From the NCBI GenBank assembly GCA_018666805.1, contig JABIXB010000054.1, forward strand, positions 1 through 52,221: 52,221 nt of DNA, in the 5' to 3' direction. Of this stretch, positions 33,441 to 41,499 are shown piece by piece; position 1 is the stretch's first letter, and every line of letters starts with the position of its first letter. The notes beneath the pieces are model-generated. The model saw only the letters and a list, made by a program, of their open reading frames with translations, was not told the DNA's origin and ran no database searches. The translations under genes were made by a program, and so were the position numbers. The stretch comes from Rhodospirillaceae bacterium (lineage in GTDB: Bacteria; Pseudomonadota; Alphaproteobacteria; UBA828).

Positions 33441-34028
33441 CTATTTGTCCTTCTTACCTTTTTTCTTATTTTTTCCCTTATTCTTTTTTTTGTCTTTTTT
33501 CTTTTTCTTTTTATCCTTTTTCTCGCCGTCGTCGTCGTCGTCGTCCTTCTCGTCGTCGTCATCGTCGTCTTTCTCGTCTACTTCGTCTTTGTCCTTTTCT
33601 TCTTCCTCGTCCTCGTCCTCGCCGGAATCGTTACCCTTCACTTTGCTGGTGGCGGAATCGACCGCCGCTTTGATTTCATCGGACGGATTGGCGCCCTCTC
33701 CCTTGTCCTCGCCGAGCGAGCCGGTGGCGGATTCGACGGCCTTTTTGATCTCATTGCTTGGATTGATTTTTTCTTTCTGTGGCGCCAAAGCCGGTTCGCC
33801 GCCGTCAACCGGCGCTTCTTCGACGGCAGCGGCGGCGGCATCGTCCGCCTGCGGCGCCAGCGCTGGCTCGCCCTCATCCTGGGCGATTTGCAGGCCGATG
33901 ATGGCGGGGGTAAACCGTTTGCCGGCAAAACTCTCACGCGCCGGTGCTGGCGAGGGCGCTGCGATGCCCAAGCCAACCGCCAGGGCGGTTGCGGATACGA
34001 AGGTTCTGGCAATGGTACGGCGCGGCAT
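33441..34028 (-). CDS. Exported protein with a charged low-complexity tail, unknown function
   Basis: The protein has 195 residues. A signal peptide spans residues 1-30 (core FVSATALAVGLGIAA, cleavage near APA-RE). Residues 51-130 hold internal repeats: GEPALAPQ twice, and NPSNEIKKAVESAT, which recurs as NPSDEIKAAVDSAT. Residues 134-168 are nearly all Asp and Glu (two runs of six Asp), and residues 169-195 nearly all Lys with a few Asn, Gly and Asp. This acidic block followed by a basic block is a polyampholyte. No family is recognised; metal binding or binding to a polyanionic surface are guesses. ATG 34028 has AGGAG 8 nt upstream. A longer frame from 34115 lacks such a site. Confidence 0.75.
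   Translation of the reverse strand: MPRRTIARTFVSATALAVGLGIAAPSPAPARESFAGKRFTPAIIGLQIAQDEGEPALAPQADDAAAAAVEEAPVDGGEPALAPQKEKINPSNEIKKAVESATGSLGEDKGEGANPSDEIKAAVDSATSKVKGNDSGEDEDEEEEKDKDEVDEKDDDDDDEKDDDDDDGEKKDKKKKKKDKKKNKGKNKKKGKKDK
33451..33625. repeat. Homopurine/homopyrimidine tract with GTC trinucleotide runs
   Basis: The DNA encoding the charged tail is almost pure pyrimidine on the plus strand for about 75 bp. It then contains six consecutive GTC units (33528-33545) and further interrupted ones to about 33570. Such tracts are prone to slippage, so the Asp run may vary in length between strains. Confidence 0.7.
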
Positions 34029-34095
34029 TTTATTCTCCTGTTGTTGGCGCTGCGCTACAATCGCAGCACTCAAGGATATCAGGATAGGCCGGGCC

Positions 34096-35037
34096 ATGCG
34101 CATGCGTACGTACAAAGTTTTTGCTTATGGTTGGGTTGTGGGTCTGCTGCTGGTCTGCTTTGCCCCGCCGGTCACAGCAACAACAGCCACAGCCAAGCCA
34201 TTGGTCGATGCCGCCTGGTCGGTGTCTCGCATCGGTGCGGAGAATATCCGTTTTCTCGATATACGCGGCGGCGGAGCGGCCGATTTCGAGGCCGGGCATA
34301 TTCCGGGTGCTGTCTACAGCGATTATTTCAACGCCGGCTGGCGCGTCACCGGCCAGGATGGCACGCCCGGCATGCTGCCGCCTGTGGCCGATCTGGAGCG
34401 GCTTCTCGGCCAGCTCGGTATTTCAAACACCAAGCATGTTGTGATCGTGGCGCGCGGCCTCAGCGCCGTCGAGATGGCTAGCGCCGCGCGCGTCTTTTGG
34501 ACTTTTAAGTTGCTCGGCCATGACGCGGTGTCGATCCTCGATGGCGGCATGACGGCTTATCGGGCGCTTGCGGGCGCACCTCTGGAAGGCGGCGCGGTAA
34601 ACCATGAGAAGGCGATGTTTACCGCGTCGTACCGCCCGGCGTTGGTTGCGAGCAAGGCAGATGTGATAAGCGCCCAGCAAGCCGGCGGTGCATTGTTGGA
34701 TCTTCGCCCCGAAAGCCAGTTCACCGGCGCCCGCGGCCCGCGTTTTATGCGCGAGAAGGGCACCATTGCCGGGGCGCGGAATTTGCCGCTTACCGGCCTC
34801 ACCAATGATGGCGTCTTTAAAACCCCGGCTGTGTTGGCTGAGCTGTTTTCTGAGGCGCATGTGACGGCGGGGGAGCCGCTCACCTGTTTTTGCAATACCG
34901 GCCATATGGCCGCGCTCGGCTGGTTTGTCGCCTATGCGCTGCTCGGCAATGATGCGGCGCGGCTTTATGACGGTTCCATGGCGGAATGGAGCCAAGACCC
35001 TGGCAGAGAAATCGTAAAGGGCGTGGTGGCCGATTAA
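34096..35037 (+). CDS. Exported two-domain rhodanese (thiosulfate/mercaptopyruvate sulfurtransferase-like)
   Basis: The protein has 313 residues. An N-terminal signal peptide or anchor (FAYGWVVGLLLVCFAPP) is followed by two rhodanese domains. The first (FLDIRGGGAADFEAGHIPGA) has no Cys at its active-site loop (VIVARGLSA). The second has DLRPESQFTG and the active loop CFCNTGHMAA. One inactive and one active domain is the normal tandem-rhodanese pattern. The export signal is unlike cytoplasmic SseA. It is divergent from the charged exported protein (67-bp gap) and overlaps the convergent pyrE by 4 nt. ATG 34102 is an alternative start. Confidence 0.88.
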   Translation: MRMRTYKVFAYGWVVGLLLVCFAPPVTATTATAKPLVDAAWSVSRIGAENIRFLDIRGGGAADFEAGHIPGAVYSDYFNAGWRVTGQDGTPGMLPPVADLERLLGQLGISNTKHVVIVARGLSAVEMASAARVFWTFKLLGHDAVSILDGGMTAYRALAGAPLEGGAVNHEKAMFTASYRPALVASKADVISAQQAGGALLDLRPESQFTGARGPRFMREKGTIAGARNLPLTGLTNDGVFKTPAVLAELFSEAHVTAGEPLTCFCNTGHMAALGWFVAYALLGNDAARLYDGSMAEWSQDPGREIVKGVVAD

Positions 35038-35669
35038 CGCGCCGCCGACCAGGCTTCCGGGTCTTGGAGAAAGGCGCGCACTTCGGCGATCTCCGCCACC
35101 GATGCCACGCCCTCTTCCTGGGCCATGTCGAGCAGGGTCTCCAGATCGCACAGCACGTTCAAACTGAGATTTAGATCATCAAGCGCCGGCTGGGCGGCGT
35201 CCGTCATGCGGGCAAAGACCACCGAGACATGATCGATGGTGGCGTTCGCCACACGCAAGGCATTGGTAAAGAGGACAATACTGGTCGCTGTGGTAATCAA
35301 ATCCTCGACCAGCACCACCTTGCGCCCGGCCACGTCGCCACCTTCGATCTGCCCGCCGGTGCCGTGGCTCTTCGGCTGCGGGCGGATATAGCAGAGCGGC
35401 AGGCCGAGCCGGTCGGCTACCATGGTGGCAAAGGGCACGCCGGCGGTAACGCCGCCGGCGACAATTTCCGCGCCGCGTTTGCCGACATCATCGGCCAGCG
35501 CATCGGCGATCTGTTTGCGCGCTTGCTCATGGCCGAGAATCAGCCGGCAATTGATATAGAAAGGTGCAAGCAGCCCGGAGGTGAGCCGAAAGGGATCATT
35601 CGGGCGGATCAAAAAGGCACCAGCATCCAGCAGCGCGCGGGCCGTGATATGAGAAGCGTTGTTGCTCAT
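35034..35669 (-). CDS. pyrE: Orotate phosphoribosyltransferase
   Basis: PyrE joins orotate to PRPP, giving OMP in pyrimidine synthesis. FYINCRLILGHEQARKQIAD, GGVTAGVPFATMVA, YIRPQPKSHGTGGQIEG and the PRPP loop VVLVEDLITTATS are present. The loop has Glu-Asp where Asp-Asp is usual. The start ATG 35669 gives 211 residues; the frame runs on upstream through pyrF without similarity. Only 21 bp separate this start from the divergent pyrF start. Confidence 0.93.
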   Translation of the reverse strand: MSNNASHITARALLDAGAFLIRPNDPFRLTSGLLAPFYINCRLILGHEQARKQIADALADDVGKRGAEIVAGGVTAGVPFATMVADRLGLPLCYIRPQPKSHGTGGQIEGGDVAGRKVVLVEDLITTATSIVLFTNALRVANATIDHVSVVFARMTDAAQPALDDLNLSLNVLCDLETLLDMAQEEGVASVAEIAEVRAFLQDPEAWSAAR

Positions 35670-35690
35670 GCCAACACCGAATAATCTAGC

Positions 35691-36422
35691 TTGATGATAG
35701 AAGCAACCGGCAAACACACAAGAATTTTCTGTGCGCTCGACAGCGCCGACCTGGGGAAGGTGCGTAGCCTTGCGCAATCCATTTCCGGCGCGGTGGATGG
35801 GCTCAAGCTCGGCCTCGAGTTTTTCTCGGCCCAGGGGCCGGCGGGCGTCCGCGACATCGCCGGATTGGGCGTGCCGATTTTCCTTGATGTGAAGCTGCAC
35901 GATATCCCCAACACCGTGGCCGGTGCAATCCGCAGCCTGGCGCCGCTGGCACCCTATTATCTAACCCTCCATGCCGGCGGCGGGGCGGAGATGATGCGCG
36001 CAGCTCGGCACGCGGCGCATGAGGAGGCGGCGCGCCTGTCATTGGCGCCGCCCCGCCTCTTGGCCGTCACCGTATTGACCAGCCTCGACGAGAGCGATTT
36101 GGCTCAGCAAGGCGTCGCCGGCACATCCAGTGAGCAAGTGGTGCGTCTGGCCGAGCTGGCGCGCGCGGCGGAGATCGACGGCATCGTCTCAAGCCCACGC
36201 GAGATCACCGCGATCCGCGCCGCCTGCGGCGAAGGCTTCGATATCGTCGTACCCGGCATCCGCCCCGGCGGCAGCGCGAGCGGAGATCAGAAACGCGTTA
36301 TGACGCCGGGCGAGGCGGTGCGCGCCGGCGCCAGTGCCCTGGTGATCGGCCGCCCGATCACCAGCGCCACGGATCCGGCTGAGGCGGCGGCGCGAATCCG
36401 CCAGGAGATCGACGCCGCCTAG
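35691..36422 (+). CDS. pyrF: Orotidine 5'-phosphate decarboxylase
   Basis: PyrF decarboxylates OMP to UMP, the step after PyrE. RIFCALDSADLGKVRSL, the catalytic signature FLDVKLHDIPNTVAGAI, and VPGIRPGG with VIGRPITSA at the phosphate site are all present. It has 243 residues. ATG 35691 or the adjacent in-frame ATG 35694 can serve as start. Its TAG stop lies in the left arm of a palindromic repeat. Confidence 0.96.
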   Translation: MMIEATGKHTRIFCALDSADLGKVRSLAQSISGAVDGLKLGLEFFSAQGPAGVRDIAGLGVPIFLDVKLHDIPNTVAGAIRSLAPLAPYYLTLHAGGGAEMMRAARHAAHEEAARLSLAPPRLLAVTVLTSLDESDLAQQGVAGTSSEQVVRLAELARAAEIDGIVSSPREITAIRAACGEGFDIVVPGIRPGGSASGDQKRVMTPGEAVRAGASALVIGRPITSATDPAEAAARIRQEIDAA

Positions 36423-36469
36423 AGCAAAACCCGAGCAGGTAGAATCACCTGCGATGGTGATTTGCTCTA
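36420..36469. repeat. Palindromic element whose ends supply the stop codons of both flanking genes
   Basis: TAGAGCAAA (36420-36428) and TTTGCTCTA (36461-36469) are perfect inverted ends. Inside, GCAGGT (36435-36440) can pair with ACCTGC (36447-36452), or AATCACC (36443-36449) can pair with GGTGATT (36456-36462). The two inner hairpins exclude each other. The first three bases of each end are the TAG stops of pyrF and of the ACT-domain gene. It may act as a two-way terminator although it lacks a T-run. Confidence 0.75.
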
Positions 36470-36847
36470 GGTTGAGACGCTGAATTCCACTGACAGAACC
36501 CGCGCCGCCTGTTCGAAGCGGGCGGCGGGAACGAGGACATAATCCGTCTCGAAGGTGGATATCGAAAATATTGGAATTTCCACCTCGGCGAGCGGTGCCG
36601 CGATGGCGGCGAGAATACCGGTCTGGGTGAATTCGAGCGGGCCGGCCACTTTAAAAGCGCGCAAATTCCGCTCACCCGGCACCGCTGCCGGCACATCCTG
36701 TTGCGGCGATAAGAGCGATAACTCATCCGCCGTGCGGCAGGCGCAGGCGAGCGGTGATTTGAGCGAGAACCAATCCGGCAGCGCCGCGTCCTTATCCTGG
36801 CGGACCACACAGAATATCCCGGGTAGCGCGGTCAGGTGCAGCTTCAT
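36467..36847 (-). CDS. ACT-domain protein
   Basis: This is a 126-residue cytoplasmic protein with a tandem ACT-like arrangement. The C-terminal half (GILAAIAAPLAEVEIPIFSIS, then TFETDYVLVPAARFEQA) is the recognisable part and resembles the small CASTOR/ACT-type amino-acid-binding proteins. It has no catalytic domain, so a ligand-sensing role is likely (inference). Its ATG overlaps the pyrD stop (ATGA), which implies co-translation and a possible link to pyrimidine or amino-acid status. Confidence 0.8.
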   Translation of the reverse strand: MKLHLTALPGIFCVVRQDKDAALPDWFSLKSPLACACRTADELSLLSPQQDVPAAVPGERNLRAFKVAGPLEFTQTGILAAIAAPLAEVEIPIFSISTFETDYVLVPAARFEQAARVLSVEFSVST

Positions 36848-37902
36848 GTCTCTGTGCCGACGGCCTGTTGGATATGTTCGAACCCGTCTGCTTTCAAGCG
36901 CTTGGCAAGACCGGACGTGATGTCGTCGATCAGGCGCGGACCCTGATAGATAAACCCGGTATAGATTTGCACCAGCGAGGCGCCGGCACGGATGCGGGTA
37001 TAGGCGTCATCGGCCGAGGCGATGCCGCCAACGCCGATCAGCGGTAAACGGCCTTCGCTCAGGCCATAGACTTCGCGCATCATCTTTAGGGCCGGCGCGC
37101 ACAGCGGCGCGCCGCTGAGGCCGCCCTGTTCGCCCCTTGCGGCTGAGCGCAAGGACTCCGGGCGCGCTGTCGTGGTGTTGCAAAGAATCAGCCCGGCCAG
37201 GCTGAATTCAAGCGCAGCGCGCACGCTCTCCTGCAACGCGGCACCCTCAAGCTCGGGCGCGAGCTTGAGCAGCAGCGGCACCGGCTTTTCCAATCCGGCC
37301 ACGGTCTCGGCCATGCGCTCGAGCAGGCGGCGCAAGGCCTCGCCCTCCTGTAACGAGCGCAGGCCTGGCGTGTTGGGCGAGGACAGGTTGAGGGTGATGT
37401 AATCGGCGAGCGGCGCCAGGCGCTTAAGGCAGGTGACGTAATCCTCAGCACGATTGTCGCTGTCGCGGTTGGCGCCGATATTGATGCCGAGCGGTCCGGC
37501 GAGCCCGCGTTTGCGGGCGCGCCTTACATTATCTGTAAATACGTCAAGACCACTTCCATTGAAGCCCATGCGGTTGATCAGGGCGCCGTCGGCGGTGAGG
37601 CGAAACAGGCGCGGGCGCGGATTGCCGGTTTGTGGGCGCGGCGTCACCGTGCCGGCCTCAATGAAGCCAAAGCCGAGGCGGTAAAGCCCCCGCAGCGCCA
37701 CACCATCCTTATCGAATCCCGCCGCGAGACCAAGCGGCGAAATAAAGTTTAGCCCCCACAGTTTACTGTGCAGAGAAGGTGGTGGCGTGCTCCCCGCCGC
37801 AGAAATCAAATTCCACCGCAATAATCCAAGCGCCAAATCGTGTGCTGTCTCCGGTGGCAGGCAGCGTAGCGCCGCAGCGCCAATGTCAGTCAGGAAAACC
37901 AT
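36844..37902 (-). CDS. pyrD: Dihydroorotate dehydrogenase (quinone), class 2
   Basis: PyrD oxidises dihydroorotate to orotate at the inner membrane with quinone as acceptor. An N-terminal helical region typical of class 2 precedes the barrel. GLAAGFDKDGVALRGLYRLG, GFIEAGTVTPRPQTGNPRPR, NRMGFNG, LNLSSPNTPGLRSLQ and LIGVGGIASADDAYTRIRAG are seen. It has 352 residues. It is transcribed with the ACT-domain gene. Confidence 0.96.
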   Translation of the reverse strand: MVFLTDIGAAALRCLPPETAHDLALGLLRWNLISAAGSTPPPSLHSKLWGLNFISPLGLAAGFDKDGVALRGLYRLGFGFIEAGTVTPRPQTGNPRPRLFRLTADGALINRMGFNGSGLDVFTDNVRRARKRGLAGPLGINIGANRDSDNRAEDYVTCLKRLAPLADYITLNLSSPNTPGLRSLQEGEALRRLLERMAETVAGLEKPVPLLLKLAPELEGAALQESVRAALEFSLAGLILCNTTTARPESLRSAARGEQGGLSGAPLCAPALKMMREVYGLSEGRLPLIGVGGIASADDAYTRIRAGASLVQIYTGFIYQGPRLIDDITSGLAKRLKADGFEHIQQAVGTET

Positions 37903-37915
37903 TTATTGCCAATGC

Positions 37916-37944
37916 TCAATAGTGGCACGGATCGCAACCGTAAA
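37916..37944 (-). promoter_or_regulatory. Possible promoter for pyrD and the ACT gene
   Basis: On the minus strand TTTACG (37944-37939) and TATTGA (37921-37916) are 17 bp apart. The fit is moderate. The start would lie about 7 nt before the pyrD ATG, so the message would be nearly leaderless. Confidence 0.35.
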
Positions 37945-38125
37945 AGTAAGTACGTAGTATTCCGTAGTTAGCCAATCCGAAACTCATAGCCTTGTTTACT
38001 GCTCGGTAATTCATCGCATCCATTGACGTTTGTCGTAAAAAAATAAGCGGCCAGCAAAATTATTAGCAGAGTTGAGGCAATGTTGAAATTCGGACACAGC
38101 TTCAATTGGTGAGATTTCCCGTCAG

Positions 38126-38728
38126 GTGGAGAGTTCAAGTACTATTTCCCGCGAAGCCGTGGATCAAATTACACGAACCAACGAAACCGTTCACGGCTTG
38201 GCCGAAGCCGGGCAATCGATCGGCGAAGTGGTAAGACTTATCAGCGACATTGCCGAACAGACCAATTTACTCGCCCTCAATGCCACTATCGAAGCGGCGC
38301 GCGCCGGCGAGGCCGGCAGAGGCTTTGCCGTGGTGGCCAATGAAGTTAAAAACCTTGCCAGCCAGACCGCCCGCGCAACGGAAGATATTTCCAGCCAAAT
38401 CAATGCCGTTCAAAACGCCACCGGCGAGGCGGTAACGGCGATCGACGGGGTTGGTAAAACGGTTCATCAAATTCACGAAATCGCCACCACCATCGCCGCG
38501 GCGGTCGAGGAACAGCGCGCCGCCACCGGTGAAATCTCAAGCGGCGTTCAGAATGCGGCGATCGAAACCCAGTCCGTGACGTCCAATATCGGCGAGGTGC
38601 GGGATACCGTAAACGAGGCTGGTGCGGCGGCGGATCAGATGAATGGTGCGGCAGCCGAACTTTCTGTACAGGCGGAAACGCTGCGCCGTGAAATGGATAG
38701 CTTTATTTCCGAAATTCGCTCAGCTTAA
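38126..38728 (+). CDS. Methyl-accepting chemotaxis protein signalling domain, 5'-truncated (probable remnant)
   Basis: About 200 residues correspond to the cytoplasmic signalling module of a chemoreceptor. The hairpin tip that binds CheA and CheW is intact ([20 protein letters not shown] then [20 protein letters not shown]), with methylation-type helices either side. There is no membrane helix, HAMP or sensory domain. Receptor-like sequence ([17 protein letters not shown]) continues upstream of the GTG at 38126 to about 38090, where an in-frame TGA (38084-38086) ends it. No other upstream frame carries the missing part. No good ribosome binding site precedes the GTG. It is probably the 3' end of a deleted receptor gene, though a small soluble receptor cannot be ruled out. 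It overlaps the convergent SDR gene by 9 nt. Confidence 0.7.
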   Translation: MESSSTISREAVDQITRTNETVHGLAEAGQSIGEVVRLISDIAEQTNLLALNATIEAARAGEAGRGFAVVANEVKNLASQTARATEDISSQINAVQNATGEAVTAIDGVGKTVHQIHEIATTIAAAVEEQRAATGEISSGVQNAAIETQSVTSNIGEVRDTVNEAGAAADQMNGAAAELSVQAETLRREMDSFISEIRSA

Positions 38729-39490
38729 GAGCTCTTCCGGTTCATCATTGCCGACATAGGCGCGGTTCCAGGTCGGGCTGATGAGGATTTCGTTGACGCA
38801 GACGCTGGCCGGCATGCGAGCGACGAAGAGGATCGTCTCGCCGAGATCGATTGGCTTCAGCATGCGCGCCTTGACCGCCTCGGGCACCGGCTCGGCGCGT
38901 TTATCGATCAGTGGTGTCGCCACTTCGGCCGGGCAGATGGCGCAAGCACGGATGCCGTTGCGGCCGTCCTCGAGATTGACGTTGGTGGTAAGCGCCATCA
39001 TGGCGCGCTTGGCCGCCGTATAGGCAACCCCGCCAATGGCCGAATCATAGCGTCCGGCCCAGGAGGAGATATTGATGATCAGGCCATCGCGCTGACGCCG
39101 CATCTGCGGCAGCACCGCCGCCATGCAATAGAGCGCGCCCTTAACGTCGATATCTATGAGTTTGTCCCAACTCGCTGCCTCGTAATTCGCCCATTCGCGG
39201 TTCGGCACGTTGATGGCGGCGCTGTTGAGCATGATGTCGAGCCTGCCGAAGCGCTCGATAAGCGCCGCGCCGAGCGCCGCCACAGCTTCGCCGTCGGCGA
39301 TATCGAGTGACTCCGCATAAGCTTCACCGCCGGCCTCTTCGATGCGCGTCACCATTTCCTCGAGTGGTTCCCGGCGCCGGCCGGAGAGGATCACCCGCGC
39401 CCCGTCGGCGGCCAATAACTCGGCACCGGAGGCGCCGATGCCCGTTCCCGAGCCGATCGCCCAAACCACTTTTCCCGTCAAATCGCGCAT
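38720..39490 (-). CDS. Short-chain dehydrogenase/reductase
   Basis: This is an NAD(P)-dependent oxidoreductase of 256 residues. The cofactor motif is [14 protein letters not shown], followed by [10 protein letters not shown] in place of the usual NNAG. The catalytic Ser and Tyr-Lys are in [19 protein letters not shown], which continues into TAAK. The substrate is not evident. ATG 39490 is the start expected for the fold; the frame is open to 39574. It stands alone on the minus strand. Confidence 0.9.
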   Translation of the reverse strand: MRDLTGKVVWAIGSGTGIGASGAELLAADGARVILSGRRREPLEEMVTRIEEAGGEAYAESLDIADGEAVAALGAALIERFGRLDIMLNSAAINVPNREWANYEAASWDKLIDIDVKGALYCMAAVLPQMRRQRDGLIINISSWAGRYDSAIGGVAYTAAKRAMMALTTNVNLEDGRNGIRACAICPAEVATPLIDKRAEPVPEAVKARMLKPIDLGETILFVARMPASVCVNEILISPTWNRAYVGNDEPEELLS

Positions 39491-39646
39491 GTGAAATTTG
39501 CCTTTTGATATTTTTCTGCACGGGAATATAGGCCGCAAAGCGGCGTTGGAACAGAGCCCGTCTGGCGATGTCAATCTTGCGCGTTGAGCTTGCAGTCAAG
39601 GCTGCGGTATATGTGCACATCAATTTGCCTAGCAGGGAGACGGAAA

Positions 39647-40150
39647 ATGGACGAAGCAACAAGAAAAACGGCGCTGCGCATGATTCCTTACGGAATTTAT
39701 GTGCTCACCACGCGGGCGGATGACGGCGAGATCGGTGCGGCGACCGTCAATTGGGTTACTCAGACCGCCTTTAGCCCGCCGCTTGTCGCCATCGGCGTCA
39801 AGACCGATTCGGTGACCTATGACGTGATCAAGAAATCCGGCCATTTCGCCCTCAATATGCTCGGCAAGGGGCAGCAGGCTATGGCTTTTGCCTTTTTCCG
39901 CCCGGCCGAGGTCGACGGCCACAAGCTGAGCGGCGAGCCGTTCGTTGCCGGTGAGACCGGCGCACCGATCATCGAGAGCGCACAGGCCGCGGTCGAGTGC
40001 AAGCTGGTGGAAATCGTCGAGCTTGGCGATCACCACATCGTCGTCGGCGAGGTCGTCAACGCCGTGGTTCACAAGACTCCCGATGGCCGCCCCGATGAGG
40101 CGATCCTCGAGATGAAGGAACTGGGCGACAACGTCTTCTACGGCGGATAG
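39647..40150 (+). CDS. Flavin reductase-like (FMN-binding split barrel) protein
   Basis: This 167-residue protein fits the flavin reductase-like domain found in the reductase partners of two-component monooxygenases. GIYVLTTRADDGEIGAATVN, SPPLVAIGVKTDS, GHFALNMLGKGQQA and DHHIVVGEVVNAVVH are characteristic. It starts at ATG 39647, with GGGAGACGG upstream. No cognate monooxygenase of the two-component type is adjacent, so its flavin-accepting partner is unknown. A GNAT gene follows after 21 nt. Confidence 0.85.
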   Translation: MDEATRKTALRMIPYGIYVLTTRADDGEIGAATVNWVTQTAFSPPLVAIGVKTDSVTYDVIKKSGHFALNMLGKGQQAMAFAFFRPAEVDGHKLSGEPFVAGETGAPIIESAQAAVECKLVEIVELGDHHIVVGEVVNAVVHKTPDGRPDEAILEMKELGDNVFYGG

Positions 40151-40171
40151 CCCGGGCACAAGGCGGCAGTC

Positions 40172-40675
40172 ATGATACGCGCCTCGGCTGAGAGCGATTA
40201 TCAGGCGATTTTATCGATTATCAACGCCGCCGCCGAGGCCTATCGCGGCATCATTCCACCGGACCGCTGGAAAGAGCCCTATATGCCGGGCCATGAGCTT
40301 GCCCATGAGGTCGCCGCCGGAGTCAAATTTCAGATTTTTGAGGAAGACGGTGCGCTCAAGGGCGTGATGGGGGTGCAGGAGGTGAAAGACGTGACTCTGA
40401 TCCGCCATGCCTATGTCGATCCGGAAGCCCAGGGGCGCGGTATTGGCGCCGAATTGCTTGGCAAATGTAGCCGCTTGGCCCGAGGGCCGCTCCTGATCGG
40501 TACCTGGGCCGCCGCCGAATGGGCGATTCGCTTTTACGAGAAACACGGCTTTCAACAGACAAGCATGGCGGAAAAAGAACGCCTCTTGCGCACCTACTGG
40601 ACCATCCCGGAGCGCCAGATCGAAACCTCGGTGGTGCTGGCAGAGAAGCGCTGGTTTGAGGACAACCCGGCATGA
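40172..40675 (+). CDS. GNAT-family N-acetyltransferase
   Basis: This 167-residue protein has the GNAT acetyl-CoA site ([21 protein letters not shown]) and the C-terminal strand-helix pattern [15 protein letters not shown]. The substrate is unknown. Its stop overlaps the dtd start by 4 nt (ATGA), and it lies 21 nt after the flavin reductase-like gene. Confidence 0.88.
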   Translation: MIRASAESDYQAILSIINAAAEAYRGIIPPDRWKEPYMPGHELAHEVAAGVKFQIFEEDGALKGVMGVQEVKDVTLIRHAYVDPEAQGRGIGAELLGKCSRLARGPLLIGTWAAAEWAIRFYEKHGFQQTSMAEKERLLRTYWTIPERQIETSVVLAEKRWFEDNPA

Positions 40676-41130
40676 GGGCGCTGGTGCAGCGCGTGAGCGA
40701 AGCGCGGGTGACGGTTGGCGAGCGTGTCAGTGGGGAGATCAATGCCGGCGCGCTCATTCTCATCTGTGCCGTCGAAGGTGACGGCGAGGCGGAAGCAGAA
40801 CTGCTGGCCGGCAAAATCGCCAAACTGCGTATCTTCCGCGATCAAGATGACCGCATGAACCGCTCGATATTGGACGCGGGCGGCAGCGCCCTGGTGGTCA
40901 GCCAGTTCACCCTCGCCGCCGATCTCAGCCGCGGCAACCGGCCCGGCTTTTCACGTGCCGCCGCGCCGGAACTCGGGCGCGAGCTCTATCAGCGTTTCTG
41001 CGCGCTTCTGGGCGAACAAGGCATTACCGTTGAGACAGGTGAATTCGGCGCCGATATGGCGGTGAGCCTGATCAATGACGGGCCGGTGACGATTTGGATG
41101 GACAGCCAGGATTGGGCCAAGCGCCCATAA
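40672..41130 (+). CDS. dtd: D-aminoacyl-tRNA deacylase
   Basis: Dtd hydrolyses D-aminoacyl-tRNAs and glycyl-tRNA(Ala). The 152-residue protein shows [15 protein letters not shown], the catalytic-edge motif [16 protein letters not shown], and the cis Gly-Pro loop [11 protein letters not shown]. It is translationally coupled to the upstream GNAT gene. Confidence 0.95.
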   Translation: MRALVQRVSEARVTVGERVSGEINAGALILICAVEGDGEAEAELLAGKIAKLRIFRDQDDRMNRSILDAGGSALVVSQFTLAADLSRGNRPGFSRAAAPELGRELYQRFCALLGEQGITVETGEFGADMAVSLINDGPVTIWMDSQDWAKRP

Positions 41131-41154
41131 ATTGATCAAAGGAGTGAGGGATAG

Positions 41155-41463
41155 ATGTTTATTGCCATGAACCGTTTCAGAGTAGCGCCGGGCCGCGAGG
41201 GCGACTTTGAGGAGTTGTGGCTGAGCCGCGATTCACACCTGAAGGGCGTGCCGGGCTTTGTCGAGTTTCATTTACTCAAAGGCCCCGAGCGCGAAGACCA
41301 CCGGCTCTACTCCTCTCATTCCGTTTGGGCTTCCAGGGAGGCTTTCGAGGCCTGGACCCAGTCGGAGGCTTTCCGCAAGGCGCATCAAGGCGCCAAACCG
41401 AAAGAAGGCATGTATCTCGGCCCGCCCAATTTCGAGGGCTTCGACGTTCTTCAGAAGGTTTAA
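41155..41463 (+). CDS. Antibiotic biosynthesis monooxygenase (ABM)-fold protein, HmoA/IsdG-like
   Basis: This is a 102-residue dimeric alpha-beta barrel protein. NRFRVAPGREGDFEELWLSR, PGFVEFHLLKG, SHSVWASREAFEAWTQSEAF and KAHQGA follow the pattern of HmoA/IsdG-like heme-degrading enzymes. Heme oxygenation is possible but not certain, because many ABM proteins act on other substrates. It has a clear ribosome binding site (AAAGGAGTGAG) and precedes the two VOC genes. Confidence 0.8.
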   Translation: MFIAMNRFRVAPGREGDFEELWLSRDSHLKGVPGFVEFHLLKGPEREDHRLYSSHSVWASREAFEAWTQSEAFRKAHQGAKPKEGMYLGPPNFEGFDVLQKV

Positions 41464-41499
41464 CGAGCCAAAGAGCGTGAAAATAAAGGGAGCAGGATA

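Noticed and set aside
33268-35037. A 589-codon plus-strand frame covering the small RNA, the charged-protein gene and the rhodanese
   Set aside because: Its first 276 codons are the low-complexity reverse reading of the charged exported protein and of the structured RNA. Only the part from 34096 has family similarity.
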